The notes under the pieces: model-generated
What the model saw: only the letters and a program-made list of their open reading frames with translations
What the model was told of the DNA's origin: nothing
Database searches by the model: none
Shown here: in pieces, positions 7,684 through 15,664 of the stretch
How the letters are laid out: every line of letters begins with the position of its first letter
Position numbering within the stretch: the first letter of the stretch is position 1
IMG/VR virus record: IMGVR_UViG_3300018083_000061
Location: 1 to 41,203 of that record
From: a virus
Length of the DNA stretch: 41,203 nucleotides
Strand: one strand, 5' to 3'
Made by a program: the position numbers and the translations under genes

Positions 7684-8390
7684 GGTACCTTGGCGGAAAG
7701 TCTCGCATCGCACGCCGTATGGCCAAGGTCATCAACGCCGAACGCCAGGGCGCGCTCCTGTGGGATCCGTTCTGTGGCGGTCTGTCGATGGCCGCTGCGC
7801 TTGGCCCGCCGATCATTTGTTCCGACGTCCATGCGGGCCTGATCAACCTGTACCGCGCTGTCCAGGCTGATCCCGGATTTCTGGACTGGATCCCAGAGCT
7901 CACGTCTGACGATTACGCGTTCGCCAAGACGTTGCCCGCGGAGGACCCCGTCGCGGCGTTCGTGGGCTTTGGGCTCTCGTTCCGCGGCCAGTGGTTCCGC
8001 GGCCTGGCGGAGGCCCGCGCTGTGCGTCCTGGGGGCCCGGTGTATTCGATGCTCGACTCGTCTCGCAATCGCGTGAAAGCAGACGTGGCGGCGGCGGGCG
8101 CGTCGTTCACCTGTCAGGACTTCATGCACGCCCTCATCTACGAAGGTGTCCACATGTATCTAGACCCACCATACCGCGGCACCCAAGGATACGCGGGCGT
8201 CCCGCCGTTCGACCACGACGCCTTCGAACTCCGCGTGTGTGAATGGGCTGACGCTGGCGCCGTCGTATGGGTGAGCGAGTATGATTTTCCCGTGGGGGAG
8301 GTCGTGTGGGAGGCCCCGCGCCGAATGTCCGGCGTATCGCGCAAGGGCGAGCAACCGATGGAGCGCCTCTACCGTATTGGACCCAAATGA
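7680..8390 (+). CDS. DNA adenine methylase, Dam/D12 class
   Basis: The 236-residue protein opens with the Dam-type motif 'MRYLGGKSRI', then motif I 'DPFCGG' (29-34) and catalytic motif IV 'DPPY' (162-165), the order of alpha-class N6-adenine methyltransferases. It transfers methyl from S-adenosylmethionine to adenine in DNA, probably at GATC or a related site, and may protect phage DNA from host restriction. GATC is frequent by eye in this window, which fits but does not prove the specificity. The ATG overlaps the polymerase stop (ATGA), and the next gene overlaps its own stop the same way. No restriction partner is seen, so it is an orphan methylase. Confidence 0.9.
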   Translation: MRYLGGKSRIARRMAKVINAERQGALLWDPFCGGLSMAAALGPPIICSDVHAGLINLYRAVQADPGFLDWIPELTSDDYAFAKTLPAEDPVAAFVGFGLSFRGQWFRGLAEARAVRPGGPVYSMLDSSRNRVKADVAAAGASFTCQDFMHALIYEGVHMYLDPPYRGTQGYAGVPPFDHDAFELRVCEWADAGAVVWVSEYDFPVGEVVWEAPRRMSGVSRKGEQPMERLYRIGPK

Positions 8391-8902
8391 TCATACTCGC
8401 AATCGATCCCGGGGTCCGGCTTTGCTCCATGGCCATAGCGGAGGACGAGGTCTTGCGAGCCGTGTATCAGAACGAGGCGCGATACGCCCGATCGGCGCTT
8501 TCGCGGATCCCTGATCTCGTGATCGTGGAACGCCCCGAATATCAAGGCGCACGCTCGGATGCGGCGCGTACCCAGGACTTGATCGCGCTCGCATGGGCTG
8601 GCGCCCACGCCGCGTATTGCGTGGGGGCACCTCAAGTACGCGAGATGACTCCTTCAGAGTGGAAGGGCTCCGAAGCGAAGCCGCCCCAACACCTTCGCCT
8701 TTGGGAAGATTGCCTGACCCCCGCTGAACGGAAACTTTTTTCGGCGGATACCGGTATGCGTATCATGAAGGCCGCCGAGAAATGCGCGTTACACCCCGGG
8801 CGACCCGGGGCCGACTACTACGGTCGCGCGAGAGGGAGCGAGGTCCACAATCTTCTGGACGCGACAGCCATGTTGATGAAATTCGTTGGGAGGTTTCGCT
8901 AA
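8387..8902 (+). CDS. RuvC-like Holliday-junction resolvase
   Basis: The 171-residue protein begins 'MIILAIDPG' (D7), has 'VIVERPEYQG' (E48) and ends with 'HNLLDATAM' (H154, D158). These are the spaced acidic residues of the RNase H-fold RuvC family, and the length is normal for phage versions. It would cut branched DNA made in recombination and replication before packaging. ATG 8387 overlaps the methylase stop (ATGA) and places the DPG motif at the N-terminus; the longer upstream in-frame start would add residues with no family support. It is adjacent to other recombination genes in one coupled operon. Confidence 0.8.
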   Translation: MIILAIDPGVRLCSMAIAEDEVLRAVYQNEARYARSALSRIPDLVIVERPEYQGARSDAARTQDLIALAWAGAHAAYCVGAPQVREMTPSEWKGSEAKPPQHLRLWEDCLTPAERKLFSADTGMRIMKAAEKCALHPGRPGADYYGRARGSEVHNLLDATAMLMKFVGRFR

Positions 8903-9579
8903 TGGCCAAGGCCAAAACTGCGATCACAGTGATCGACTCACAGGCACGCCCAGACACGCCGGACGCAATCATCGCAGTGGAGCGCGCGCGCCTCGCGATC
9001 GATCTTGCTGCGCGTCAGGCCGAGCTCGAGGCGGACGCTACACCGGAATCTCTCGCCGCGATCGTCGTGGCCGACGACGCGGATTACGCGACCGTGACGG
9101 AGTACCGTGCCCAGGTCCGACGGAGCAAGGACGAACTTGTGGCGCTCAGGCAGAAAGCGGCGCAGCCCTGGAAGAGAGTCGCGACGACGATTGAGGAAAT
9201 GTTCCGCCCGGGCATCCGCGCCGCGGAGACGATCGAAGCGGACTTCCGCGGTAAACTAGAAGCATACCAAGCGGCAAGAATCCTGGCCGAACGTGAGGCC
9301 CGTGAAGCCGCGACGATCGCGGCCGAGACCGACGACTCGACGGCCCTCGTGGAGGCCCTCACGGTGTCGACGGCGCTCGCCCAGGCGACGCCCGGTGGTG
9401 GCCGGCGCACGGTCTCGTGGGCCGTGAAGCGCATTGTCCCGGACTTGCTCCCGGATGAGTGGTGGACCCCGGACACGGCCAAAATCGAAGCCGTGGTGAA
9501 GGCACACAAGGGCGACGAGCCCCCGGTGATTCCCGGCGTGATTTTCGAGCAGTCTGTTAGCGTGGCGGTAAAGCGATGA
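8902..9579 (+). CDS. Coiled-coil phage protein, possible recombination accessory
   Basis: The 225-residue protein starts at ATG 8902, overlapping the resolvase stop by one base (TAATG). Its first two thirds are helical and rich in Ala, Glu and Arg, consistent with coiled coil. The C-terminal part 'WAVKRIVPDLLPDEWWTPD' followed by 'AVVKAHKGD' and 'IPGVIFEQS' is a recurring ending in phage proteins encoded near recombinases and replication genes. That family has no firm function that I can name. Position between a resolvase and other DNA genes suggests a role in recombination or DNA protection. Confidence 0.6.
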   Translation: MAKAKTAITVIDSQARPDTPDAIIAVERARLAIDLAARQAELEADATPESLAAIVVADDADYATVTEYRAQVRRSKDELVALRQKAAQPWKRVATTIEEMFRPGIRAAETIEADFRGKLEAYQAARILAEREAREAATIAAETDDSTALVEALTVSTALAQATPGGGRRTVSWAVKRIVPDLLPDEWWTPDTAKIEAVVKAHKGDEPPVIPGVIFEQSVSVAVKR

Positions 9580-9890
9580 ATGACGAAAAATACGAAGTGA
9601 CGGAACTAACGCCCGGGCAAGAGGCTCAGGTCATCGACGGCGTGATGGAGCGCGGACGGTGTCTGATTGTGACGGAATTCTGCGAGCCCACCGGTGGCAT
9701 CCAAGACGCTCTCACGTTCTTGTTCGCGGCCGAAGCGTCCATGACCGTGGTCATGCATTCGGCGATCCTTTCCGCGGCGGAAAAAGTCGCCGCCGCGAGG
9801 CTAGCGGACATCGTCCGAATTAGGGCGCGGGATGAGGTTCTTGCCCAGCTACGTGAGATAGGTGCGCTTGCCCTTACGGGTGCGGGATGA
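9576..9890 (+). CDS. Hypothetical 104-residue protein
   Basis: It starts with ATG overlapping the previous stop (ATGA) and its own stop overlaps the next gene, so it belongs to the coupled operon. The first half is acidic and mixed, the second half is Ala-rich and helical ('SAAEKVAAARLADIV'). No motif or family was recognised. The tight overlaps on both sides and codon use like its neighbours support it being a real gene. Confidence 0.6.
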   Translation: MNDEKYEVTELTPGQEAQVIDGVMERGRCLIVTEFCEPTGGIQDALTFLFAAEASMTVVMHSAILSAAEKVAAARLADIVRIRARDEVLAQLREIGALALTGAG

Positions 9891-10756
9891 GCGGCACGGC
9901 GCCCCGGCGGCATCTTCCGATCCCTACGCGGTTCTGCTCGGCGTCGATCCCGCTTGATCTGTTCGACAGTGGCGGGACGGAGCTCGTGCTATTCGTCGAC
10001 GGCAACAGTAAGATCACGCGCGAGAATGGGACCTACTGGGCACCGATGCCAAACGCGTTCAGTCTCCCCGCAGCGAGCGTGGAATGGGATGGTGACCCGT
10101 TCCGTGTAGCGCACATCGCGCTTCCGGCGTGCCCAGGCTCCACGTCCGTATGCCGTGAGTCGTGCTACGTGAAGGGCTTGGCAAAACATGACCCGGCGCT
10201 GTACGCCCTGTACGCCGAGAATCAGCGAGCACTCGACATTCTGTTTCGTGAGGGCCCGGCTTACGCAACGTACGCGGCAGAGACGTTGGCCACGTGGATC
10301 CGCCACTGTGCACCAGGTGGATTTCGTTGGCACGTGTCCGGTGACGTGACGTCCATCGATCACGCCGAGTGGATCGTGGCGGTATGTGAGCGTGCGCCGG
10401 ACGTACCTTTCTGGATCTATACGCGGACGCTCGACGTGGTGGGCTTCCTCGCCGGTACGCCGAACCTAGCCCTCAACATCTCCGCCGACCGCGAGAACCT
10501 CGAAGCCGCTCGTACTGCCGCGTATGCGTATGGAGCGCGCCTCTGCTATCTTTCGGACGATGGCAGCGTTCCTGATCTCCCCGAGGGCAGTGTGATTTTC
10601 CCTGACTACGCCTTGCGCGGTCGAGACCTCCCCAGCCCGACCGAGGCTCCATGGTGGCAGGGCCTCACGCAGGATCAGCGCGCCATGGTATGCCCGACCG
10701 ACTTTTTTGGCCAGTCGGAAGCGCACCGTTGCGGCCCCTGCCGGAAGTGTTTCTGA
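9887..10756 (+). CDS. Gp88-like cysteine-rich protein (probable Fe-S protein)
   Basis: The 289-residue protein resembles the phage Gp88 family of mycobacteriophage origin. It has an N-terminal cysteine group C82, C89, C93 in 'ACPGSTSVCRESCYVKG', a central region 'FRWHVSGDVTSIDHAEWI' (146-163) with 'PFWIYTRTLD' (174-183), and a C-terminal cluster C269 and C282-x2-C285-x2-C288. Such clusters commonly bind Fe-S or zinc; a radical-SAM-like barrel has been suspected for this family but the classical CxxxCxxC is not exact here. Substrate and role are unknown. It sits in the coupled DNA-metabolism operon (ATGA overlap upstream, TGATG downstream), so a nucleotide, RNA or DNA modification role is an inference only. 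Confidence 0.65.
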   Translation: MSGTAPRRHLPIPTRFCSASIPLDLFDSGGTELVLFVDGNSKITRENGTYWAPMPNAFSLPAASVEWDGDPFRVAHIALPACPGSTSVCRESCYVKGLAKHDPALYALYAENQRALDILFREGPAYATYAAETLATWIRHCAPGGFRWHVSGDVTSIDHAEWIVAVCERAPDVPFWIYTRTLDVVGFLAGTPNLALNISADRENLEAARTAAYAYGARLCYLSDDGSVPDLPEGSVIFPDYALRGRDLPSPTEAPWWQGLTQDQRAMVCPTDFFGQSEAHRCGPCRKCF

Positions 10757-12021
10757 TGGCAAAACGCGATACCTGGACCCCCGAGCAACGCGCACGCGAA
10801 CGAGCCACTAAAGCAAAACGTAAACGTGCACGCGGCCAGATAAACCCCGGCATCCCATACCGCCCGCGCGTACCCCGAGGGCCAAGCGGGAGCCCACCGA
10901 CCCCGCATCTAGCCGACGGCCTGGAACTCGCGGGGCAGTCAATTCGCAGCGACGCCAATGGGAACGTTTCGGGCACATGGGATTTGGGCCGGCGCGCAGG
11001 TGACGCGAACCCAAAACCCATTCCGCCGGACTTCTCGCTTCAACGCATTGCCCGCGCCACGCGAAATGGCGATGAGATCCTACGTTGGGAAACTCACGAG
11101 CGCGCGAAAGCCGAAAGCTTCACGGCGTTCAAGCAAGCGCTTCGGGATGAGCTCGAACAATACCGCGGCGTGGCGCTCGCGGTGCCCGCACCAGAGGAGA
11201 CATGGAGGGATTTCCTCTCATGCTATTGGTGGGGCGATCCGCATATTGGCATGCTCGCGCACGCAATCGAGACATTGAGTGGACACTACGACCTAAAGAT
11301 TGCGGAAGCCCAGTTGATCGAATGCTTTCGCCAACTCGTTTGGCGGACCCCGCCGAGCCGCGTGGGACGCATCGTCAACCTTGGCGACTTTTACCACGCG
11401 GAGACAAATACCCAAACCACACCCGGTCATGGGAACAAGCTGGACGTCGACGGCCGCGCGTACAAGGTGCAGAAGACGGGCCTTCGAGTCTTGCGCGCAG
11501 TCATCGATCTGGCGAAGCAGCGCCATCAAATCGTGGAGTTCGTAGCGCTTCCAGGCAATCACGACCCTAACATGGCGTTTCAAATCGCGGCGTGGCTCGC
11601 GGCCGTTTACGAGAACGACCCACGCGTGGTGGTCGATGAGTCAATCGCGGCGTACAACTATCGTGAGTTCGGCGAGAACTTGATCGCCACGTGCCATGGA
11701 GACGGGGCGAAGGAGGGAGCGCTCCCGTTGCTGCTCGCCACGCGTCAGCGCGAGTCTTGGGGGCGCACGAAGTATCACCAATTCCATGCCGGGCATATCC
11801 ACCACACGCGCAAGATCGAGCACAGCGGGTGCCTAACTTGGTATCACAATACGCTGGCCGACAAGGACGCATGGCACGCGTTCAAGGGATACGACGCGGA
11901 ACAGTTCCTGGAGAGCACGACGTACCATGAGCGCTTCGGACCCGAGGGGTCCGCTCAGGTGGGCATCGAGCGCGTGCGCGCGGCGCTCGCGAGCGAAACC
12001 AGTGTGGGCACACCCACGTAG
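10756..12021 (+). CDS. Metallophosphoesterase (calcineurin-like)
   Basis: The 421-residue protein has a basic disordered N-terminus (about 1-50, many Lys and Arg) and then a binuclear metallophosphoesterase domain: 'WGDPHIG' (D161, H163), 'NLGDFYH' (D211), 'LPGNHD' (N268, H269), H314 in 'TCHGD', and 'HAGHIHH' (H347, H349). The set is complete, so the enzyme should be active on a phosphodiester or phosphomonoester. Phage relatives are often called DNA-repair exonuclease-like, but the substrate cannot be read from sequence. ATG 10756 overlaps the Gp88-like stop (TGATG). The basic tail could bind nucleic acid. Confidence 0.85.
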   Translation: MAKRDTWTPEQRARERATKAKRKRARGQINPGIPYRPRVPRGPSGSPPTPHLADGLELAGQSIRSDANGNVSGTWDLGRRAGDANPKPIPPDFSLQRIARATRNGDEILRWETHERAKAESFTAFKQALRDELEQYRGVALAVPAPEETWRDFLSCYWWGDPHIGMLAHAIETLSGHYDLKIAEAQLIECFRQLVWRTPPSRVGRIVNLGDFYHAETNTQTTPGHGNKLDVDGRAYKVQKTGLRVLRAVIDLAKQRHQIVEFVALPGNHDPNMAFQIAAWLAAVYENDPRVVVDESIAAYNYREFGENLIATCHGDGAKEGALPLLLATRQRESWGRTKYHQFHAGHIHHTRKIEHSGCLTWYHNTLADKDAWHAFKGYDAEQFLESTTYHERFGPEGSAQVGIERVRAALASETSVGTPT

Positions 12022-12034
12022 GGGATACATACGA

Positions 12035-12253
12035 ATGGCGAAAAGCAGCTTGACCGCGGAGAAAAGTTCGAAGCACCGCGAGCGCAATGAGGCCTGTGCG
12101 GCCCTCGCGCGTATGCAGGCCGCACGCCCCCTGAAACCACCACCCGGGGCGATACCTGCCAGGCGTGCGACCGCATCGGAACTCGCCGCGGAGAAGGATC
12201 GACGCTTGGGCATACTCGGGGCCACGGGGCCATTTTTGGATCCACGAGAATGA
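12035..12253 (+). CDS. Small basic hypothetical protein
   Basis: The 72-residue protein starts 13 bases after the phosphoesterase gene, with AGGGGA about ten bases before ATG 12035. It is basic, helical and Pro/Ala-rich in the middle ('LKPPPGAIPARR') and has no recognised motif. Its stop overlaps the ATG of the next gene. Short charged proteins like this are common between phage DNA genes. Confidence 0.55.
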   Translation: MAKSSLTAEKSSKHRERNEACAALARMQAARPLKPPPGAIPARRATASELAAEKDRRLGILGATGPFLDPRE

Positions 12254-12432
12254 TGAATTGGCGTCTCAAAGTCGGGATAAGCATCCTACTTAGTCCGATA
12301 GTTTTCTTGATCGGTTTTTTATGCTACGTTAGCATTCGTGACCGGGATCCAACGCCACTAGTGTGGTTAGCACTGTCCATATTTATTTTCACTGGCGTGA
12401 GGTTCTGTGCCTCCGGGGTAAACCGCGAATGA
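12250..12432 (+). CDS. Two-helix small membrane protein
   Basis: The 60-residue protein has two hydrophobic helices, 'ILLSPIVFLIGFLCYVSI' (about 12-29) and 'LVWLALSIFIFTGVRF' (about 37-52), joined by a charged 'RDRDP' turn, so both ends should lie on the same side of the membrane. It overlaps its neighbours by ATGA on both sides. Its DNA is visibly richer in A and T than the rest of the operon, partly because hydrophobic residues use T-rich codons but perhaps also from recent acquisition. Function is unknown; a superinfection-exclusion or holin-like role would be guesswork. Confidence 0.6.
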   Translation: MMNWRLKVGISILLSPIVFLIGFLCYVSIRDRDPTPLVWLALSIFIFTGVRFCASGVNRE

Positions 12433-13478
12433 CCACGATCGAAATCATCCACGGCGATTGTCTCGATTTCGACCCCGTCGAACACGGCCGCAAGTTCCAG
12501 GCATTGATCGTCGATCCGCCGTACTCCGAGCACGTGCACGCGAACATTACGAGCGCCGGTACCATGGGCGGGGGCTCGCGGGGCTGGCACCGGCAAGAGC
12601 TTTCTTTCGGTGCGTGCACGCCGGAGCTTCGCGCCCACATTGCCGCGTGGGCCGCACGCGTGCAGGGATGGGCCCTGGTCTACTCGGACCACGAATCTTC
12701 GCACCTCTGGCGCGCGGCGTGCGCCGATGCAAAGTCGGAATATGTGCGGACGTTGCTCGCGGAATTGGAGGACGACACGCCCGAGGGATACGCGGGCTCG
12801 CTCCCGTGGGAGCGCTGGTCACAACCCCAGAAGTCCGGCGACCGACCCACGCAGGGCTTTGAGGTGGTCTCGCTTTTCTGGGGGCGCGCGCATTCCCGAA
12901 AGACCTGGAACGGCCCCGGGAGTCTGACGTGTCTCCGGCACAAATGCCTGCGGGGCGCGGACAAGCATCGGTCGGAGAAGCCGCTCGACCAGGCTCTAGA
13001 CCTGGTCTCGTGGTTCACCAATGGCCCCGGCGTACCGTGGGGTGAGCATCCCAACATCACCGTTGATGGCGATGAGGCGCGCGTGCCGGTGGTCGAGCGG
13101 ACTCCCGCCGCGATTGTCGATGGTCGCGCCATGACGGCCGTCCCATCCCAGAATCCATTCCTGCCGGTCTTGGACCTGTGTGTTGGGTCTGGCACCACGG
13201 CCGTCGCGTGTTCCCTCTTGGGCGTCGATTGCGTGGGTTTCGAGCTTGACCCCGGCAATGAGGGCCTGGCAGAGTTCGCAGATCAGCGCGCCCAGGCGGC
13301 TCTCGCCGGGAAGCTGAACAAAAGCGACCGTGAACGCGCGGAGCGCTGGGTGTTGGCCGCAATTGACGAAGCCGAGAGGGCGCCCTTTCCGAAGGCGGCC
13401 GATGGCTCAGACGTAAAAACGTGGGAACGCGCTCAGCGCCGCCTTGCACGCGCGCGCGTCGTCGGTGACAAGCTGTGA
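12429..13478 (+). CDS. Beta-class DNA methyltransferase (N4-cytosine or N6-adenine)
   Basis: The 349-residue protein starts 'IEIIHGDCLDF' and has catalytic motif IV 'VDPPYS' (28-33) near the N-terminus and the SAM-binding motif I 'LDLCVGSGTTAVAC' near residues 245-258, followed by 'GFELDPG'. Motif IV before motif I is the beta-class order. The middle holds 'SEKPLDQALDLVSWF', the usual K-P segment of these enzymes. The target sequence is unknown. With the Dam-type enzyme in the same operon the phage carries two methylases, which fits defence against host restriction. Its GTG/ATG neighbours overlap; it is the last sure gene of the rightward operon. Confidence 0.88.
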   Translation: MTTIEIIHGDCLDFDPVEHGRKFQALIVDPPYSEHVHANITSAGTMGGGSRGWHRQELSFGACTPELRAHIAAWAARVQGWALVYSDHESSHLWRAACADAKSEYVRTLLAELEDDTPEGYAGSLPWERWSQPQKSGDRPTQGFEVVSLFWGRAHSRKTWNGPGSLTCLRHKCLRGADKHRSEKPLDQALDLVSWFTNGPGVPWGEHPNITVDGDEARVPVVERTPAAIVDGRAMTAVPSQNPFLPVLDLCVGSGTTAVACSLLGVDCVGFELDPGNEGLAEFADQRAQAALAGKLNKSDRERAERWVLAAIDEAERAPFPKAADGSDVKTWERAQRRLARARVVGDKL

Positions 13479-13708
13479 AACGTTACCGCCCGCGTCGGTG
13501 GACGTTTGGCAGTGCGATCGGATTCATCAGGGCCCATGGGCATGCCATCCTGAATCCGAGTGGGGCGAAACGCCTAGCGTGTTGGGCGATCGATCGTGCT
13601 ACCTGTTACGCAGCGCCGCGATCGACGCCTCCTGAATCGCGTCTCGATTTTTCGAATCCTGCTCCACCTGATTCAGCTTCTCCAGGATCTGAGTTTGAGT
13701 CACCTTGA
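13475..13708 (+). CDS. Possible short last gene of rightward operon
   Basis: A GTG at 13475 overlaps the methyltransferase stop (GTGA), the same coupling as elsewhere in this operon, and opens 77 codons. The first 45 residues ('MKRYRPRRWTFGSAIGF' and on) look protein-like and basic. The rest runs antisense through the end of the convergent gene and contains the terminator-like hairpin at 13519-13558. No family was recognised. It may be chance reading. Confidence 0.25.
   Translation: MKRYRPRRWTFGSAIGFIRAHGHAILNPSGAKRLACWAIDRATCYAAPRSTPPESRLDFSNPAPPDSASPGSEFESP
13519..13558. terminator. Terminator-like hairpin at convergent junction
   Basis: Between the rightward methyltransferase and the leftward late operon lies an 8-bp perfect stem CGGATTCA (13519-13526) and TGAATCCG (13551-13558), with further inner pairing AGG/CCT and GCCC/GGGC. 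There is no long T run on either side, so if it terminates transcription it may be weak or act in both directions. Confidence 0.5.
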
Positions 13709-13916
13709 TCTCACCAAGCTCTTTTCGGAGCGTCGCGATCGTTGCATCGTCTAAGTGCTCGCGGACGGGCTCACGTTCGGGGATCGAGTAGCGGACCACG
13801 GCGCCCGTCGATAGGGCCGTAACGACCGCGACGATGAGTGCGCTCGGTATGCCGACCACGATCCCGTGTTTCGTCGCCCGAAAGTCTACCTGGGGTTCAC
13901 TATCGATCTTCGCCAT
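13599..13916 (-). CDS. Membrane-anchored coiled-coil protein, possible lysis-related
   Basis: The 105-residue protein has one transmembrane helix 'GIVVGIPSALIVAVVTAL' (about 18-35), then a charged segment and a heptad-like helix 'LRKELGEIKVTQTQILEKL' to the end. A single anchor plus coiled coil resembles phage XhlA-type holin partners or i-spanins, but there is no decisive motif. ATG 13916 is chosen because it gives a compact N-terminus; a longer in-frame start at 14015 would overlap the upstream gene heavily. It overlaps the previous gene by 17 bases and is the last gene of the leftward late operon in this window. Confidence 0.6.
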   Translation of the reverse strand: MAKIDSEPQVDFRATKHGIVVGIPSALIVAVVTALSTGAVVRYSIPEREPVREHLDDATIATLRKELGEIKVTQTQILEKLNQVEQDSKNRDAIQEASIAALRNR

Positions 13917-14085
13917 TACTGCATCGCTCGGGTTCGAAATACTTTCGGATCCCATGACAGGTCTTGTCGTTCTGCGGCGCGGCGGTCTGGGCGTGATCCC
14001 CATAGACCAGGCCACAATAGATGCAACGCCGCGCGACGCTCGGATTGTCCGGCTTCGTCGGGATCTCGTCTTCGTCGTACATCAT
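13900..14085 (-). CDS. Small cysteine-containing protein, possible zinc binder
   Basis: The 61-residue protein starts ATG 14085, overlapping the stop of the tail protein gene (ATGA). It has an acidic N-terminus ('[16 protein letters not shown]') and a CxxC pair 'RCIYCGLVYGDH', with more Cys at 'KTCHGI' and near the end 'ERCSNGE', which could bind one zinc ion. Function is unknown. The tight overlap on both sides supports it as a gene. Confidence 0.5.
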   Translation of the reverse strand: MMYDEDEIPTKPDNPSVARRCIYCGLVYGDHAQTAAPQNDKTCHGIRKYFEPERCSNGEDR

Positions 14086-14753
14086 GTCCCTACGAGTGCG
14101 AATGCCACGCAAACCGCCCGCGAGCCGCCGTGCGACATGGATCCCCCGGAAAGCGTCCCTCCAGTTGCGAGTGCAGCGTGTTGGTTCTGCATGCCACACC
14201 CAAGTCCGCTCGTGAGTTCTGCCACGGACTCGACCCAATCCCCGCCGCTCTCTCCCGTCGACGAGCCCATGCCCGAATCCGAGTTACACCCAATGAACGA
14301 AACGGCCAGTCGCGCGTTCCCTCCGGCGACGACAGTGGGCATGCTAAGAGTGGACGATCCACTCGTAGCGGTCGCCCCACCGGTCACGAACGCGGAAGTT
14401 GCGACATTTCGATAGGCGTGGATCCGGGCCTGGATCGCGGAACCCGTGCCAGTGACAGCGAGCGTCCCGCTTTCGCTCCCGGCGGACCGCGTGTCCCGGG
14501 TGAAAACATACGTTATCACCACACCATCGGTGGACGAGTTCTGCAACGTCCATCCGCTTGGGGTGCTCGCGGATCCGGTGTTGCAGTAGACGTGCAACAC
14601 GAACAAGTCCCCCGCGGCGTTCGTGGCGGGGTAATCGGGTGTGGGATTGCTAAGAGCGTTCGCGCCCGCGCCCGCGTCAATCCACGAAGGCGTGACGGTC
14701 GGCCCGCTGGCTACGTATGCCATGCGGGACCGTGCGAACCGCCAGAGCATCAT
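14082..14753 (-). CDS. Beta-rich tail or receptor-binding-type protein
   Basis: The 223-residue protein is rich in Gly, Ser, Thr and Ala with alternating hydrophobic strands ('[14 protein letters not shown]', '[12 protein letters not shown]') and few charges, typical of a jelly-roll or beta-sandwich domain at phage tail tips. It follows two other fibre-type genes at the end of the tail module, the usual place for receptor-binding proteins. It starts 'MMLWRF' at 14753, overlapping the upstream stop by ATGA. I recognise no named family; host-surface binding is inferred from composition and position. Confidence 0.6.
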   Translation of the reverse strand: MMLWRFARSRMAYVASGPTVTPSWIDAGAGANALSNPTPDYPATNAAGDLFVLHVYCNTGSASTPSGWTLQNSSTDGVVITYVFTRDTRSAGSESGTLAVTGTGSAIQARIHAYRNVATSAFVTGGATATSGSSTLSMPTVVAGGNARLAVSFIGCNSDSGMGSSTGESGGDWVESVAELTSGLGCGMQNQHAALATGGTLSGGSMSHGGSRAVCVAFALVGT

Positions 14754-15664
14754 GCGGCCTTACTCACGTTCACGAGGGCCCATGCCTTCGTAGTGTCATT
14801 GAGCGCGTTATTTCGTGTCGCCCGGACACGTAGGTTTCCAGAATTTTGATCGACCGTGAATGCGTCTAGTGCGCTCGCCGCGTCCGACCCCTCGTTGATC
14901 GTGGTGTAGGTGATCTCACCCAACGTGTACGCAGGACCCGTCGTGTTGTAGTGAATGAACAGAACTGCCGTCCGACACGAGGCGTATAGTTCACCGCTCT
15001 CCAGGATGCCCGTCGCCCAAAGTGTGACGTCCACGCATATAATACCGTTGTTGGCCATGCCCGCGACGATTTCGGACAGCGCGAGTGACCCGACAGTCGC
15101 GATCGAATTCGTGCTAAGTGACACGGGGCCCAAACGATAGGCCTTGAAATATGTACGTGTGTCTACGTCACCCTCCGGGGCGACTGTCACAGTGGAGCCG
15201 AAATCGGTCCGACACTCAAGCGAGCCAAGAGTCGAACATCCGAGAGATGTCCGTCCGGCGCCGGGGTCAGGGGGGTCCCCGCCGTCATTATAGAGTTCGA
15301 GAACCTCCATGGATATCGAGCTATCGCTTTCTCGATTTACCCCGGCCATCCCGCCAAGCGCCCCAGCACTGTTGAACTGTAGGTTTTGGCTTGACCCCCC
15401 GGGGGTCCCCGTCGCGCCCGTGGCGCCGGTGGGCCCCGTGGCGCCGGTGGGCCCCGTCGCACCCGTGGCGCCGGTGGGCCCCGTGGCGCCGGTGGGACCG
15501 GTCGCGCCCGGTGCCCCCACACTGTCATTGGGACGCCATTCGGGCGAGAGGCCTCCATCTTCGTTGATGATGGCAACGAGCACGAAATCAGGATCGGTCA
15601 GGGCGGGGACGGCACCCGGCCGCGCGTCGTTCGCCAAACCAACGGCAACAGTCTTGTTAGCCAT
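14750..15664 (-). CDS. Collagen-like tail fibre protein
   Basis: The 304-residue protein has an N-terminal head (1-49), a collagen-like rod of 13 G-X-Y triplets (residues 50-88, GPT and GAT units) and a beta-rich C-terminal domain of about 200 residues without known motifs. Collagen-like tracts in phage fibres form triple helices, so a trimeric fibre with a globular tip is likely. GTG 15670 is possible, but ATG 15664 overlaps the upstream stop as TAATG, the coupling used elsewhere in the operon, and is preferred. It lies between a probable beta-propeller tail protein and a small adhesin-like protein. Confidence 0.75.
   Translation of the reverse strand: MANKTVAVGLANDARPGAVPALTDPDFVLVAIINEDGGLSPEWRPNDSVGAPGATGPTGATGPTGATGATGPTGATGPTGATGATGTPGGSSQNLQFNSAGALGGMAGVNRESDSSISMEVLELYNDGGDPPDPGAGRTSLGCSTLGSLECRTDFGSTVTVAPEGDVDTRTYFKAYRLGPVSLSTNSIATVGSLALSEIVAGMANNGIICVDVTLWATGILESGELYASCRTAVLFIHYNTTGPAYTLGEITYTTINEGSDAASALDAFTVDQNSGNLRVRATRNNALNDTTKAWALVNVSKAA
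15401..15517 (-). repeat. Collagen-like G-X-Y repeat tract
   Basis: Thirteen Gly-X-Thr/Pro triplets are encoded by near-identical 9-base units (GGCGCCACG, GGGCCCACC type). The DNA repeats are prone to slippage, so the rod length may vary between relatives. Confidence 0.85.

Noticed and set aside
15401-15517. Tandem GC repeats as an origin or iteron array
   Set aside because: They translate in frame into a collagen-like G-X-Y tract within a fibre gene.
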